A stretch of 32,571 nucleotides of DNA from Candidatus Eremiobacteraceae bacterium (GCA_035314825.1 DATFYX010000088.1:1-32571), one strand, 5' to 3'; counted from the stretch's first letter, positions 18,801-26,987 are shown. A program made the numbers and translations. The notes: generated by a model not told the origin, from the sequence alone.

Positions 18801-19209
18801 GATGCTCGGCATCGTCATGCTCATGGGCTTGGTGGCCAAGAACGGCATCCTGCTGGTGGACTACGCGAATACGCTGCACGCGCGCGGCATGTCGATCATC
18901 GACGCGGTCCGGGAGTCCGCCGCCGTGCGGTTCCGTCCGATCATGATGACGACCGCTGCGATGATCATGGGCATGCTGCCGCTCGCGCTCGGCTTCACCG
19001 AAGGGGCCGAGTTCCGCAAGTCCATGGGTACGGTGATCATCGGCGGCCTGACGAGCTCGCTGCTGCTGACGCTGTTCCTGGTCCCCGTGATGTACGTGGT
19101 CGTGGTCGGCGCGGTCGAGCGCTGGCGCCAGCGCCGGCTGGCGACGCGGCTCGTGCTCGCACCGGAAGAGGACGAAGCCGTCGGAAGCACCCTGCCGATC
19201 ACACCGTAA
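15895..19209 (+). CDS. RND efflux permease, HAE1 family, second of tandem pair, with extra helices
   Basis: An 1104-residue paralogue of the preceding gene, 37 bp downstream and almost certainly in the same transcript. It starts MWLTRFAIRQPTIITLFFLA. The proton relay residues are D401-D402 ('GILVDDSIVVIENI') and K982 ('GLVAKNGILLVDYA'). It differs by an insertion at about residues 497-552, directly after the helix-6 block 'AAHWALVRKP'. The insertion contains two hydrophobic stretches (about 504-525 and 532-550), where its sister has only a short loop. Two extra helices keep the topology parity. GAGGG lies about 12 bases before the ATG, a weak but plausible ribosome site. The substrate is unknown. 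Confidence 0.95.
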   Translation: MWLTRFAIRQPTIITLFFLAVALFGVIGFFQMGVNINPNVQFPVVSVYAGYPGASPQEIERLVIRPIEDQLQNVRHVDKIFARAQEGAGTIIIQLKLGSNVDFAATDVQQAVDAARVNLPADLDPPIVAKEDPNAQPILTEYMTSTKLSPVELSNLVENEIVPALKGVHGVGFVNVSGEFIREVHVNPDPARLMMLGATPLDVYNSVNQGNVSFPGGRLDEAFREATVGVRADITDPAQIAQLPLVVPNASPNQIKIGDVAKVVDTYQDHRLASDVNGQPAIVLNVAHDSDADTQRTTTAIRDEFKKLQIKYPEARFSELEADEDFLHEAVGGVMQNLFEGILLTALVLLLFLHVMRSALVVMIAIPTSILATFLVMWMLGFSIDLLSLMGLSLTIGILVDDSIVVIENITRHREMGKPPEEAAIVGRTEIGGAAIAITLVDVVVFTPIAFMSGIVGEFLREYGLVIVTATLFSLLVSFTLTPLLAAHWALVRKPKMTLLSQRTIALTLAVVGGLSVLAIGLNLIKVVSGPMLIALLMLTASIAVLVLVYNHFNGWFDGLRAWYHDVMLPKALRHPYIVGFGSLGLVLASLVTVGTLVPFEFQPNTEYGAAVASLTYPVGTPIEVTAAGAERMAAELRKRTDVRDVVVNVGQDSNDVTGGYVANLQVDLKPDKRHDEHLVVEQIRNMGSLVPGAVITAGGAQNGGGADLTYTLLGTPENLYPAADKLVAFIKKLPNTIDVTATSEIVGPRLEIDIDRAKAAALGVSPQAAAMTARAAVGGIIATKLRMPEGLVNAIVQLPAGIRNDYRNLTYVPVRAQDGVTLVPLSDIATFKWVTEPPTLRRQDRQRIVRVFASTVGGAPIGPIDSKVQEVLKQPGFLPPGVNVQAEGDTQFLGDTINKIGIALLTSFVLIYMLLVILYRNYLEPLIIMLSIPVALVGALGILAFCNIVHMVAPDVRFFAGQTLNIFSMLGIVMLMGLVAKNGILLVDYANTLHARGMSIIDAVRESAAVRFRPIMMTTAAMIMGMLPLALGFTEGAEFRKSMGTVIIGGLTSSLLLTLFLVPVMYVVVVGAVERWRQRRLATRLVLAPEEDEAVGSTLPITP

Positions 19210-19254
19210 CCGGAGTCACGCGGCCTACCCCCGGCAGTTGCCGAAAACTAGAAT

Positions 19255-20247
19255 GTGAGCATCTGGCGCTGCGCCTTGGTCTGCCTCTTCCTGACGGCCT
19301 GCGCCGGCGCGGGCGCGCCTGGCAGCGTCACGAATCCCGGCGGTGGAAATCCAATGCCGAGCACCGGCCCGACGCCGACGGCGCCGCCGGGCAACGTCGC
19401 CTCGATCGGCGGGTGTCAGGTGTTCCCCTCGGACAACCCGTGGAACGAAGACATCTCCGGATTGCCGGCCGATCCGAACTCCGCCAACTATCTGGCGCAG
19501 ATGAACGCCGCCACGACCAACCTCCATCCCGATTTCGGCTCGAACCCGACGTATGGCATACCATACGTGACGGTGCACGGAAACACGCAGCCCTTCGTGC
19601 CGATCAATTTCACGTTGTACGGATCCGAGAGCGACCCGGGCCCGTACCCGATACCGTCGAACGCGCCGGTCGAAGGCGGATCGGGGAGCACCGGCGACCG
19701 GCACGTGCTCGTCGTCGATATCGACCATTGCATCGATTATGAGATGTACTACGCGTTCTACGTCGGCCCAGGTTGGAACGCCGGGTCGGGAGCGGTGTGG
19801 CATTTCAACTCAAACGCGCTGCGTCCGTACTATTGGACGTCGGCGGATGCGGCAGGGCTGCCGATCGTGGCGGGATTAGCGCGATACGACGAGACCGTGC
19901 AAACGGGCGCGATCTACCACGCGCTGCGCTTCACGGTCAGCAAGACGCAGGCCGGTTTCATCCTTCCCGCCACGCATTTCGCGTCGAACTGCTCAAACCC
20001 GAACTGTCCGCCGATGGGCCTACGGGTGCGGCTCAAAGCCAGCTACGACATCAGCGGCTTCACCGGGGCGTCACTGGTCATCTTGAAGGCGCTGAAGAAG
20101 TACGGTATGATGATCGCTGACAACGGATCGGATTGGTACATCAGCGGCTCGACGGATACGCGCTGGGACGACAACGATCTGAATCAGCTCAAGAGCGTTC
20201 CGGCCAGTGCCTTCGAAGTGGTGCAAACCGGCCCGATCATCCACTAG
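19255..20247 (+). CDS. Secreted lipoprotein of unknown function
   Basis: A 330-residue exported protein from a GTG start (an overlapping ATG is followed directly by a stop). The N-terminus has a hydrophobic core and 'FLTACAG', a good lipobox with the cysteine at residue 16. A Pro/Gly/Thr-rich linker (about 20-48) leads into a globular domain. That domain begins 'CQVFPSDNPWNEDIS' and includes 'GDRHVLVVDIDHC', 'YHALRFTV', 'ATHFAS' and the C-terminal 'LKKYGMMIADNGSDWYISG'. I recognise this as a recurring uncharacterised bacterial secreted family but know no function. Conserved Asp and His residues could bind metal or sugar; that is speculation. It is 45 bp after the RND pair and 30 bp before the NHL gene. 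Confidence 0.75.
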   Translation: MSIWRCALVCLFLTACAGAGAPGSVTNPGGGNPMPSTGPTPTAPPGNVASIGGCQVFPSDNPWNEDISGLPADPNSANYLAQMNAATTNLHPDFGSNPTYGIPYVTVHGNTQPFVPINFTLYGSESDPGPYPIPSNAPVEGGSGSTGDRHVLVVDIDHCIDYEMYYAFYVGPGWNAGSGAVWHFNSNALRPYYWTSADAAGLPIVAGLARYDETVQTGAIYHALRFTVSKTQAGFILPATHFASNCSNPNCPPMGLRVRLKASYDISGFTGASLVILKALKKYGMMIADNGSDWYISGSTDTRWDDNDLNQLKSVPASAFEVVQTGPIIH

Positions 20248-20277
20248 CGCGCCCCTTTCTTCGTAGAGAGGTGCTGT

Positions 20278-21459
20278 ATGCTCAGGCTGCTTGCAACGCT
20301 TGCCATTGCTTCCTTCGCGCTGCTGCTCACGGGCGCGGGCACTCCGGCGCCGACGCCAGCGGCCACGCCGACACCCACGCCGACGCCGACAGCGACGCCA
20401 GCACCGACGCCCGTCGGCCCGCCGGTCGGCACGGTGACGGCGGTGGTCGATCCGGGCCTGCTTCCGCATGGCCGCAACGTCCTTCACGGGATCGCGCGCA
20501 ATCCCAAAACGGGCGATGTCTACGTCGGCGTCTCAAGCTCTCTCAGACACTGGAACCCGATCACCGGCAACTCATTCTCCAATGATGACTCGCTTCGAAA
20601 GATCACAGCCGCTGGAACGGTCAGCCGGGTCACCAGCTTTCCCTATCCCAACGGGATCCTGGTCAGCCCGCGTGACGGAATGGTGTATGTGGCCACCGGA
20701 GCGATCCACTGCAGCGAGGCCGTCGGTGGAATGCTCGTCTCGACGCACTGTCCGGGCACGAACGGCGTCGTCGTCGTGGACCCCGCAACGGGCGATCACC
20801 ATGACTATGCAGGCGCAGGACCAGGCCGGGCGGACGGGGTCGGGACCAACGCTCGCTTCACCGCGGCGGCTGATATCGTGTTCGATCCGGACAACGGCAA
20901 TATGTACGTCACTGATTACGGCAATCACGTGATCCGCCAGGTGACTCCTGACGCGACAGTCACGACGTTCGCTGGATCCGGGACTGCCGGCAGCGCCGAC
21001 GGCGTCGGGCCGGCAGCCTCGTTCAGCGGTCCGCGCGGGATCGCGTACTGTGCGAAGGACAAGAGCCTGTACGTCGCCGATCGCGACAACAACGAGATCC
21101 GCAGGATCACCATGGACGGCACCGTCTCGACCGTCGCAGGGACCAACAGCGTGGGCTTCGTCGACGGCCCCGTCGCGAGCGCGCGCTTCGACCACCCGCA
21201 GGGAGTCGCGTGCGATGCAGCAGGCGACATCTTCGTCGCGGACACGGATAACAATACCATTCGCGTGATATCGGCGGGCGGCGTGGTCAGCTCGCTGGCA
21301 GGCAGCAAAGAGATGGGCACGGTCAACGCGGTCGGATCAGCGGCGCGTTTCGCCAACCCCAGCGACTTGTATTTCGACCCGACCGATGGCAGCCTTTACG
21401 TGATCGACGAGGGCGCCAACAACATCCGCAAAGTCGTCACCGGCGCCGCGCCGGGGTAG
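20278..21459 (+). CDS. Secreted NHL-repeat beta-propeller protein
   Basis: A 393-residue exported protein with a signal peptide (MLRLLATLAIASFALLLTGA). A repetitive Thr-Pro/Ala linker (about residues 22-46) follows, built from a short ACGCC-type DNA repeat. The rest is a propeller of NHL blades. Examples are 'GNMYVTDYGNHVIRQVT', 'KSLYVADRDNNEIRRIT', 'GDIFVADTDNNTIRVIS' and 'GSLYVIDEGANNIRKVV', each followed by 'TFAGSG'-like turns. Such propellers usually bind ligands or partners; no catalytic site is evident. GAGAGGTG lies a few bases before the ATG, a good ribosome site. It is probably co-transcribed with the preceding lipoprotein gene and converges on the tricorn gene with a 27-bp gap. Confidence 0.85.
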   Translation: MLRLLATLAIASFALLLTGAGTPAPTPAATPTPTPTPTATPAPTPVGPPVGTVTAVVDPGLLPHGRNVLHGIARNPKTGDVYVGVSSSLRHWNPITGNSFSNDDSLRKITAAGTVSRVTSFPYPNGILVSPRDGMVYVATGAIHCSEAVGGMLVSTHCPGTNGVVVVDPATGDHHDYAGAGPGRADGVGTNARFTAAADIVFDPDNGNMYVTDYGNHVIRQVTPDATVTTFAGSGTAGSADGVGPAASFSGPRGIAYCAKDKSLYVADRDNNEIRRITMDGTVSTVAGTNSVGFVDGPVASARFDHPQGVACDAAGDIFVADTDNNTIRVISAGGVVSSLAGSKEMGTVNAVGSAARFANPSDLYFDPTDGSLYVIDEGANNIRKVVTGAAPG

Positions 21460-21486
21460 AGGTTCGGCGGCCGATCCGCGCGCGGT

Positions 21487-24400
21487 CTAGCGGCGCGGCG
21501 GGAGTTTCGGCGGCGCGAGATTCGGGCGGCCGTCGAACGACGGCATCACGACCGGATTCTTCTCCAGCGAATCGAGGATCAGCGCGAGCGCCTTGTCCAT
21601 CTGCGGATCTTTGCCGTCGCGATACTCGTGCGGCGCGATATCGACGTCATAGTCCGGATCGGTGCCGTAATTCTCCACCTTCCAGCCGACGTCGACGAAC
21701 CAGAACGAGAACTCCGGCTGCGTCGTCACGGTGCCGTCCACCAGCGGGTGCTGCGGCCAGATGCCGATCACGCCGCCCCACGTACGCTTGCCGACCAGCG
21801 GCCCGAGCTTGTAGAGCTTGAAGCAGTGGCTGAAGATGTCGCCGTCCGAGCCTGCGAACTGATTGGTCAGCCCGACCATCGGTCCGGCGACCGACTCGTC
21901 AGGATACGGCTTGGGCAAACCGTGGCGCGGGATATCGTACCCGACGCGCTTGCGCGACAGTTTCTCGAGCAGCAGAGCCGAGACGTGTCCGCCGCGATTG
22001 TAGCGCGCGTCCACGATCAAGCCGTCACGATTGAACTCCGCCAGATAGCCGCGGTGAAATTCGGCGAAACCTGCCGGCCCCATGTCGGGGATGTGCACGT
22101 AGCCGACGCGGCCGCCCGTGCGCTCGTGCACGAGCTTGCGGTTTGCCTCCACCCACTCGCGATAGCGCAGCGCGCGCTCGTCGCGCAGCGTCTTGACGAT
22201 GACGCGCCGGCGCACTCCCTCAAGATCGAGCACGGTCAGCGCGACTTCGCGGCCAGCATAGTTGAGCAACAGCGCTTCGACGGTGCGCTCGCGGCTGACC
22301 GCGTGGCCGCCCACGCCGACGATGATCTCACCCTCGCGCACGCGTAAGCCGGGCTCGGCGAGCGGTGAATCCGCATCGCGATTCCATGAATCGCCGCGCA
22401 GGATGCGCGTGATCTTGTATCCGCCGCTGCGCTCGTCGAACGATAGCTCTGCCCCGAGCAGACCGACTTTGTAGACCGGGGGCCGGCGGTAGTCGCCGAA
22501 GTACTCGTAGGCGTGCGATGTGCCCAGCTCGCCCTGCATCTCCCAGAACAAGTCGGAGAGCTCCGCGCGCGTGCGCACGCGGGGCAACAGCTTCGCGTAG
22601 CGATCGCGCACGACGTCCCAGTCGACCTGCGACATGGCCTCATCCCAGAACTGCTCGCGCTGCAGACGCCACGCCTCGTAGTACATCTGCATCCACTCGT
22701 CGCGCGGCTCGACAAGGACAGAAACGCGCCCGATGTCGATCCAACCCGAGCGTCGGCTCGACTCATCGAGCATGGGCGGCCGCGCGTCTGCATCCGCAAG
22801 CGGCTCAAGCGCGTCGATGGCTCGCAGCCGGTAGCCCGAACGGTAGACCAACGTGCGATTGTCGGCGGCCAGGCGGATCGCGCCGACTTGGCTGGCGAGC
22901 GAGCCGCAGCGCTGATCGCTGAAGTCGTACGCGAGCAGCGTGCCGTCGTCGTGCGCGTCTTCCTTTAGAAACGAATGTCCGAGACTGCCGCGCACAGGGT
23001 ACTGGGTGAACAGCGCGCGGCCCGGCGCGCCAACGATCTGGTCGTAGCGGCCCTCGTCCACGGGGAAGCCGATGACGCGGCCGCTGATGCCGTCGAAATC
23101 GATATCGATGCTCGGCGGCGGCTTGGGCGCGTCGGCAGGCGCAGCCGGCGGCTCGACCGGTCTGGACTCGGATCGCGGTGCGCTTGAGGAGCGCGCAGCG
23201 ACGTCGGTAGCGGTGCTCGGCGCATCCGGTGCGCGGCTCACAACGGCATCGTCGTGATCGTGCGGCGCGGGGGACTTGGCGGAGCCGTTGAACGCGCGCG
23301 CCTTAGGGACGAATGGCGACGCGACGTCGCTGCGCAGCGTGACCAAGAACGGGCGCATCGCGAAGGGGAAGCTCAAGTCGAATTGGAGCGCATCGTAGAC
23401 CGGGTTGAAATCACGCGTCGACAGGAAGTACAGATACTTGCCGTCGGGGTCCCATGCCGGGCAACGGTCGATGCGCAGCGGTGCGGTGACGTCGTGGACG
23501 GCGCCCGAGGCGGCCTCTGCGACGCGGATGATCGACTGGTCGCTGAACGGCGCATACGAGTAGGCGACCCAGCGTCCGTCGGGCGACCACGCCAGATCGT
23601 TGATACGCATACCTGGACTACGGTCGACCACGCGCACGTCCTTGGTCTTGAGGTCGACGGTGATCAGTTCGTGGCGGTGATTCGCCAGCGCGACCACGTC
23701 GGCAGTCGGAGACACGGCCAACTCGACGACGCGGCCAAGATCGCCGTCGCTGGCCGCGACCGGCGGCTGGCTGTCATCGGCCCAGCAGATCTGCAGATGC
23801 TCCGTGCCGCCCTCATCCGTGACGACGACGAAACGCAGGCCATCGTGCAGCCAATCCGCGTTGCGGTAGCGGACTTTGCTTCCCACGCCATGATGCGTGA
23901 CCGCCTCTTCCCACAGCGGCATCGTGAACGGCTGGCCCCGGGCGATCAGCGCGAGCGCGCGCCCGTCCGGATGCGGCGCGAAGGTCTCAAGCGTCGGCGC
24001 CGCGTCGACGAATCGGCGCGCCGTCTGCGTGGTCGTGGAGGGCGCGCTGATGTCAAGCCGTCTCGTCGTGTCGCTGGCGGAATCGTACAGATAGAGATCC
24101 GCGCCGGCGCCGTAGACGATACGCGTGCCGTCGCTTGAGGGGAAGCGGACGTAGTACTCGTCGTGATCAGTGTGCCGGCGGACATCCGAGCCGTCGGGGT
24201 TGCACGAGTACAGATTGCCGACGCCTTCGTGGTCGGAGAGGAAATAGACGCGCGTGCCGACCCACATGGGGCTGACGCAGTTGCCGTCAAGCGAGACGAG
24301 CTTCGAATACGTCCCCTTGCCGCCGGCGTCGACCCACAGTTCGCCTGCGGTCCCTCCGCGGTAGCGCTTCCAGCGAGCGGGATCGTTGTTGTTCCGCCCG

Positions 24401-24846
24401 ATCAACGTGGCGCCGCCATCGGCGACGTCGATCGACATCATGTGTCCGAGCTCGAGCGAGCGCGGACTTCCGCCGGTCCGCGCCACCGCGAAACCTTCGG
24501 CGTGGCGCAGGAACGGCGACCGGCCATCGGTCACGAAGAGGATCTCGTTTCCATCCGGCGTCCAGCCCGCGACATGGCACGTCTCGGACCCGAGATACGT
24601 CAAGCGCGCCGCGTCGCCGCCATCGGCCGCCATGACGTACACTTCAGGATGGCCCTCTTCGCGGCCGACAAAGGCGACGAAGCGCCCATCAGGTGAAAAT
24701 CGCGGTGAGGAGCACTCGCCGACGCCCGCGGTGAGGCGGCGCGCTACGCCGCCGCCAACGGGGACCGACCAAAGATCATCTTCACACACAAAGACGACGT
24801 CATCGCCAGCGATCGTCGGCTGACGGTAATATCCCGCGTTGCTCAT
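21487..24846 (-). CDS. Tricorn protease (S41 serine peptidase with propellers and PDZ)
   Basis: A 1119-residue tricorn homologue, close to the family's normal size. In order: an N-terminal six-bladed propeller with WD/TolB-like repeats (about 1-310), a second propeller (about 320-690), a helical core domain containing S777-H778 ('GTSHAYEY'), a PDZ domain (about 790-880), and the C-terminal S41 domain. That domain has nucleophile S1000 in 'AGSDGD' and E1058 in 'VENYG'. These match the known catalytic set S745, H746, S965 and E1023, with the same 58-residue S-to-E spacing. It degrades oligopeptides. A low-complexity Pro/Ala/Ser/Asp stretch (about 520-580) interrupts the second propeller. I chose the ATG at 24846; a TTG nine bases upstream is also in frame. 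It follows the esterase gene by 61 bp. Confidence 0.93.
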   Translation of the reverse strand: MSNAGYYRQPTIAGDDVVFVCEDDLWSVPVGGGVARRLTAGVGECSSPRFSPDGRFVAFVGREEGHPEVYVMAADGGDAARLTYLGSETCHVAGWTPDGNEILFVTDGRSPFLRHAEGFAVARTGGSPRSLELGHMMSIDVADGGATLIGRNNNDPARWKRYRGGTAGELWVDAGGKGTYSKLVSLDGNCVSPMWVGTRVYFLSDHEGVGNLYSCNPDGSDVRRHTDHDEYYVRFPSSDGTRIVYGAGADLYLYDSASDTTRRLDISAPSTTTQTARRFVDAAPTLETFAPHPDGRALALIARGQPFTMPLWEEAVTHHGVGSKVRYRNADWLHDGLRFVVVTDEGGTEHLQICWADDSQPPVAASDGDLGRVVELAVSPTADVVALANHRHELITVDLKTKDVRVVDRSPGMRINDLAWSPDGRWVAYSYAPFSDQSIIRVAEAASGAVHDVTAPLRIDRCPAWDPDGKYLYFLSTRDFNPVYDALQFDLSFPFAMRPFLVTLRSDVASPFVPKARAFNGSAKSPAPHDHDDAVVSRAPDAPSTATDVAARSSSAPRSESRPVEPPAAPADAPKPPPSIDIDFDGISGRVIGFPVDEGRYDQIVGAPGRALFTQYPVRGSLGHSFLKEDAHDDGTLLAYDFSDQRCGSLASQVGAIRLAADNRTLVYRSGYRLRAIDALEPLADADARPPMLDESSRRSGWIDIGRVSVLVEPRDEWMQMYYEAWRLQREQFWDEAMSQVDWDVVRDRYAKLLPRVRTRAELSDLFWEMQGELGTSHAYEYFGDYRRPPVYKVGLLGAELSFDERSGGYKITRILRGDSWNRDADSPLAEPGLRVREGEIIVGVGGHAVSRERTVEALLLNYAGREVALTVLDLEGVRRRVIVKTLRDERALRYREWVEANRKLVHERTGGRVGYVHIPDMGPAGFAEFHRGYLAEFNRDGLIVDARYNRGGHVSALLLEKLSRKRVGYDIPRHGLPKPYPDESVAGPMVGLTNQFAGSDGDIFSHCFKLYKLGPLVGKRTWGGVIGIWPQHPLVDGTVTTQPEFSFWFVDVGWKVENYGTDPDYDVDIAPHEYRDGKDPQMDKALALILDSLEKNPVVMPSFDGRPNLAPPKLPPRR

Positions 24847-24907
24847 GAGCCACAAGAATTGGCCCCAGCGGGGACCCGAGCCTTTTCTGAGAGCCTACTA
24901 AGACGCC

Positions 24908-25918
24908 TTAATTGGGATGCGGCTTCATGGTCGGTCCAGGTGGGATGACCTCCTGGATCGTGCCCGAGGAGGCGACCCCGGCGAGCATGTCGCGCCATGC
25001 CTTGCTCGCCATCGGAGCGACTGAGGCTAATGAGTGGGTGCCGCCCGGCTGCTCGTAATAGGTCACCAAGGCGCCGTGCGAGCTCAGCCAGGCGGCGAGC
25101 TGGCGCAGGTACGCGGACGTGATGCTCCCATCCTCGGAGCCCCCGACGAGGTAGACCGGCTTGCCGCGCACGTGCTGTGCGACCGCGTCGCTATCGGTCT
25201 GTGCGACGGCGCCTTCGATCACGAGCAACGACGACCAACGGTCGGGAGCGGCCGCGAGCGCCTTGAACGCCGCGAACCCGCCAAGCGAGTTGCCCGCGAG
25301 GTAGACGCGTCGCCGATCGACGCGCAGCGACGTCTCGATCGCTCCTAGTGTCTGGTACAGATCGGCGATGGTGGCGTCGGCGAGCATGTCGTCGCCGCCG
25401 GCATACGGCGCAATCACCACGCTGCCGGTGGCGTCGGCCAGCGAGCGCACCAGCGGCGATGCGATGACGTCGGCTTCGCTCTGACCTTTGCCATGCAGGT
25501 AGATGATCAGCGTGGCCGGTTTGTCACCAGCTGTGGCGGGCACGTAGAGCGCCAGCGGGTACGCTAGCTTCTTGACGCCGATCGCCGGCACGAGCGCCGC
25601 TGAGGCGCCGTGGATCGTGTCGAGCGCTGGGTAGGTCTGCTGCGCGAGTTGATCGACGAGCGCCCTGTCGAGCTGTGCGAGCTGGAGCGTCGCCTCGGGG
25701 TCATCTGAGGTTTGCAGCTGCGCGAGATGCGCTGCGAGCCGCGCATGCAGGACGGCGGTCAATCCGCTGAGCCGATCGATCGCAGCTGCGTTGGCGGCGA
25801 GCTCGCGCTGAGCGCCCTCGAGCAGCGCACGGGCTTGGCTGAGCTGGTCCGAGGGCGCTGGCGCAAGCGCGACATTGAAGGTTATCGCGATCGCGGCCAA
25901 CACGCTGAACATTTTCAT
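24908..25918 (-). CDS. Secreted alpha/beta hydrolase (esterase-like)
   Basis: A 336-residue protein with an N-terminal signal peptide (MKMFSVLAAIAITFNVALA). A helical stretch (about 25-95), rich in Ala, Gln and Leu and possibly coiled coil, precedes the hydrolase domain. The hydrolase shows 'LIIYLHGKGQ' (oxyanion region), 'LAGNSLGGFAAF' with nucleophile S211, 'VGGSEDGSI' carrying a likely catalytic Asp, and H295 in 'GGTHSLAS'. This is the layout of polyhydroxybutyrate-depolymerase-like and feruloyl-type esterases. AAGGAAG lies about 6 bases before the ATG at 25918. The frame remains open upstream, but that part lacks signal-peptide character. It is probably co-transcribed with tricorn and diverges from the selenoprotein candidate across 60 bp. 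Confidence 0.83.
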   Translation of the reverse strand: MKMFSVLAAIAITFNVALAPAPSDQLSQARALLEGAQRELAANAAAIDRLSGLTAVLHARLAAHLAQLQTSDDPEATLQLAQLDRALVDQLAQQTYPALDTIHGASAALVPAIGVKKLAYPLALYVPATAGDKPATLIIYLHGKGQSEADVIASPLVRSLADATGSVVIAPYAGGDDMLADATIADLYQTLGAIETSLRVDRRRVYLAGNSLGGFAAFKALAAAPDRWSSLLVIEGAVAQTDSDAVAQHVRGKPVYLVGGSEDGSITSAYLRQLAAWLSSHGALVTYYEQPGGTHSLASVAPMASKAWRDMLAGVASSGTIQEVIPPGPTMKPHPN

Positions 25919-25978
25919 CTCGCGCTTCCTTTTGTATGGCTGCGCGGGATTCATCCACGGGGGTACGAACCTAGTAGC

Positions 25979-26977
25979 ATGAAGGTACGCGTGCCGATCA
26001 CCGGCTTCGTCCTCACATGCGTGCTCGCGCTTGGGGGACCAGGCGTGCGAGCGCAAGCGCAGGATATGCCGCAAGACGGCGCAGCCGCACCTTCAGTGCC
26101 GGTGCTGCAGTCGGTCATTGATGGCGGCTTCGAGCCGTTCGATCTCAAGACGGCATCGACAGGCACGACCATCGTGTTGTATTTCTTTCCCCAGGCCTTC
26201 ACCGAAGGCTGAACGATCGAGGCCAAGGCCTACGCCGCCAGGCTGGCGGACTTCAAGAAGCTCGGCGCCACGGTGGTCGGCATCTCCTACGATTCGCTCG
26301 ATGTGCTCAAGAAGTTCCAAGCGCAAGAACAAGCGCCGCAGCGCTTCGTGTCTGACACCAAAGGCGTTGCGGTGACTGCGTTCGGCGTGTCGATGACCGA
26401 CCAGGGCCAGGTCTACGCGAAGCGCGCGACCTTCATCATCCGCGACGGCAAGGTCTTGCACACCGTCTTCGACTGGAGCCCGCTCGGCAACGTCAGCAAG
26501 ACGCTTGACTGGCTCACCGCCCATCCGGCGGTCGCCAGCACCAGGCCGCCGCTTGTCGAGAGCGCTGCTCCGGCCTTCACGCTGCCGCTCATCGCCAACG
26601 GCAGTGGATCGTTCTCGCTCGCGAAGCAGCGCGGCCACGGCGTGTACATCAATTTCTTCGCGTCGTGGTGCGCGCCGTGCGTGCAAGAGGCGGCGACTAT
26701 CGGCGCGATCACGCCGGAGTTCAGCTCGCGCGGCGTGCGCATCGTCGGCATCGCGGTGCTCGATAACCCGTCCGGCGCGATGGGTTTCGTCCATCGGTAT
26801 GGTTTGAAATACCCGATCGCGTACGACAAGTCGGGGAGCGTCGGAGCCGAATACCGGCTCACACAGCTGCCGCTTCATGTCTTCGTCGACTCGAACGGCG
26901 TCGTGCGCCAATATGTCGCAGGCGGTCCGATTCCGGCCGCCGAGCTGCGCGCAGGGCTCTCCTCGATCGCTCGATAA
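25979..26977 (+). CDS. Candidate selenoprotein: peroxiredoxin-like domain fused to TlpA-like thioredoxin domain
   Basis: Read straight through, this frame encodes 332 residues with one in-frame TGA at codon 78 (26210-26212). A signal peptide (MKVRVPITGFVLTCVLALGG, cleavage near 'VRAQA') directs it outside the cytoplasm. Residues about 50-185 are an AhpC/TSA-Bcp-type peroxiredoxin. 'VLYFFPQAFTEG' is followed by the TGA, then 'TIEAKAYAARL', exactly where Bcp proteins have 'PGCTKEA', so the TGA replaces the peroxidatic cysteine. Residues about 190-332 are a TlpA/ResA-like domain with 'FFASWCAPC' (C231, C234). Outside the signal peptide those two are the only cysteines, and no resolving cysteine follows the TGA. 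Selenocysteine is favoured over a nonsense mutation because the frame and both domains stay intact and a SECIS-like hairpin follows. selA, selB, selC and selD are not in this window. Confidence 0.82.
26235..26249 (+). promoter_or_regulatory. Putative bacterial SECIS hairpin
   Basis: Downstream of the in-frame TGA the sequence CCGCC-AGGCT-GGCGG can form a perfect GC stem; adding the A-T pair gives CCGCCA/TGGCGG. The five-base loop begins AGG and lies 28-32 bases after the TGA. Published rules for bacterial SECIS elements ask for a loop 16-37 bases after the UGA and a G in the first two loop positions, and both are met. The E. coli fdhF loop (AGGUCU) is similar. GC-rich coding DNA forms chance hairpins easily, so this is supportive rather than decisive. 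Confidence 0.6.
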
Positions 26978-26987
26978 CGACCCCTCG

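Noticed and set aside
20334-20421. Short ACGCC-type tandem repeat as a CRISPR or satellite
   Set aside because: It simply encodes a Thr-Pro/Ala linker in the NHL protein; there are no spacers.
24853-24880. GC-rich hairpin between esterase and tricorn genes as a terminator
   Set aside because: The stem has a bulge and no T-run follows on the leftward strand.
26273-26977. Two separate genes: a truncated peroxiredoxin ending at 26212 and a thioredoxin starting at 26273
   Set aside because: The bases between continue the peroxiredoxin fold in the same frame (TIEAKAYAARLADFKKLGATVVG), so a split would cut the domain in half.
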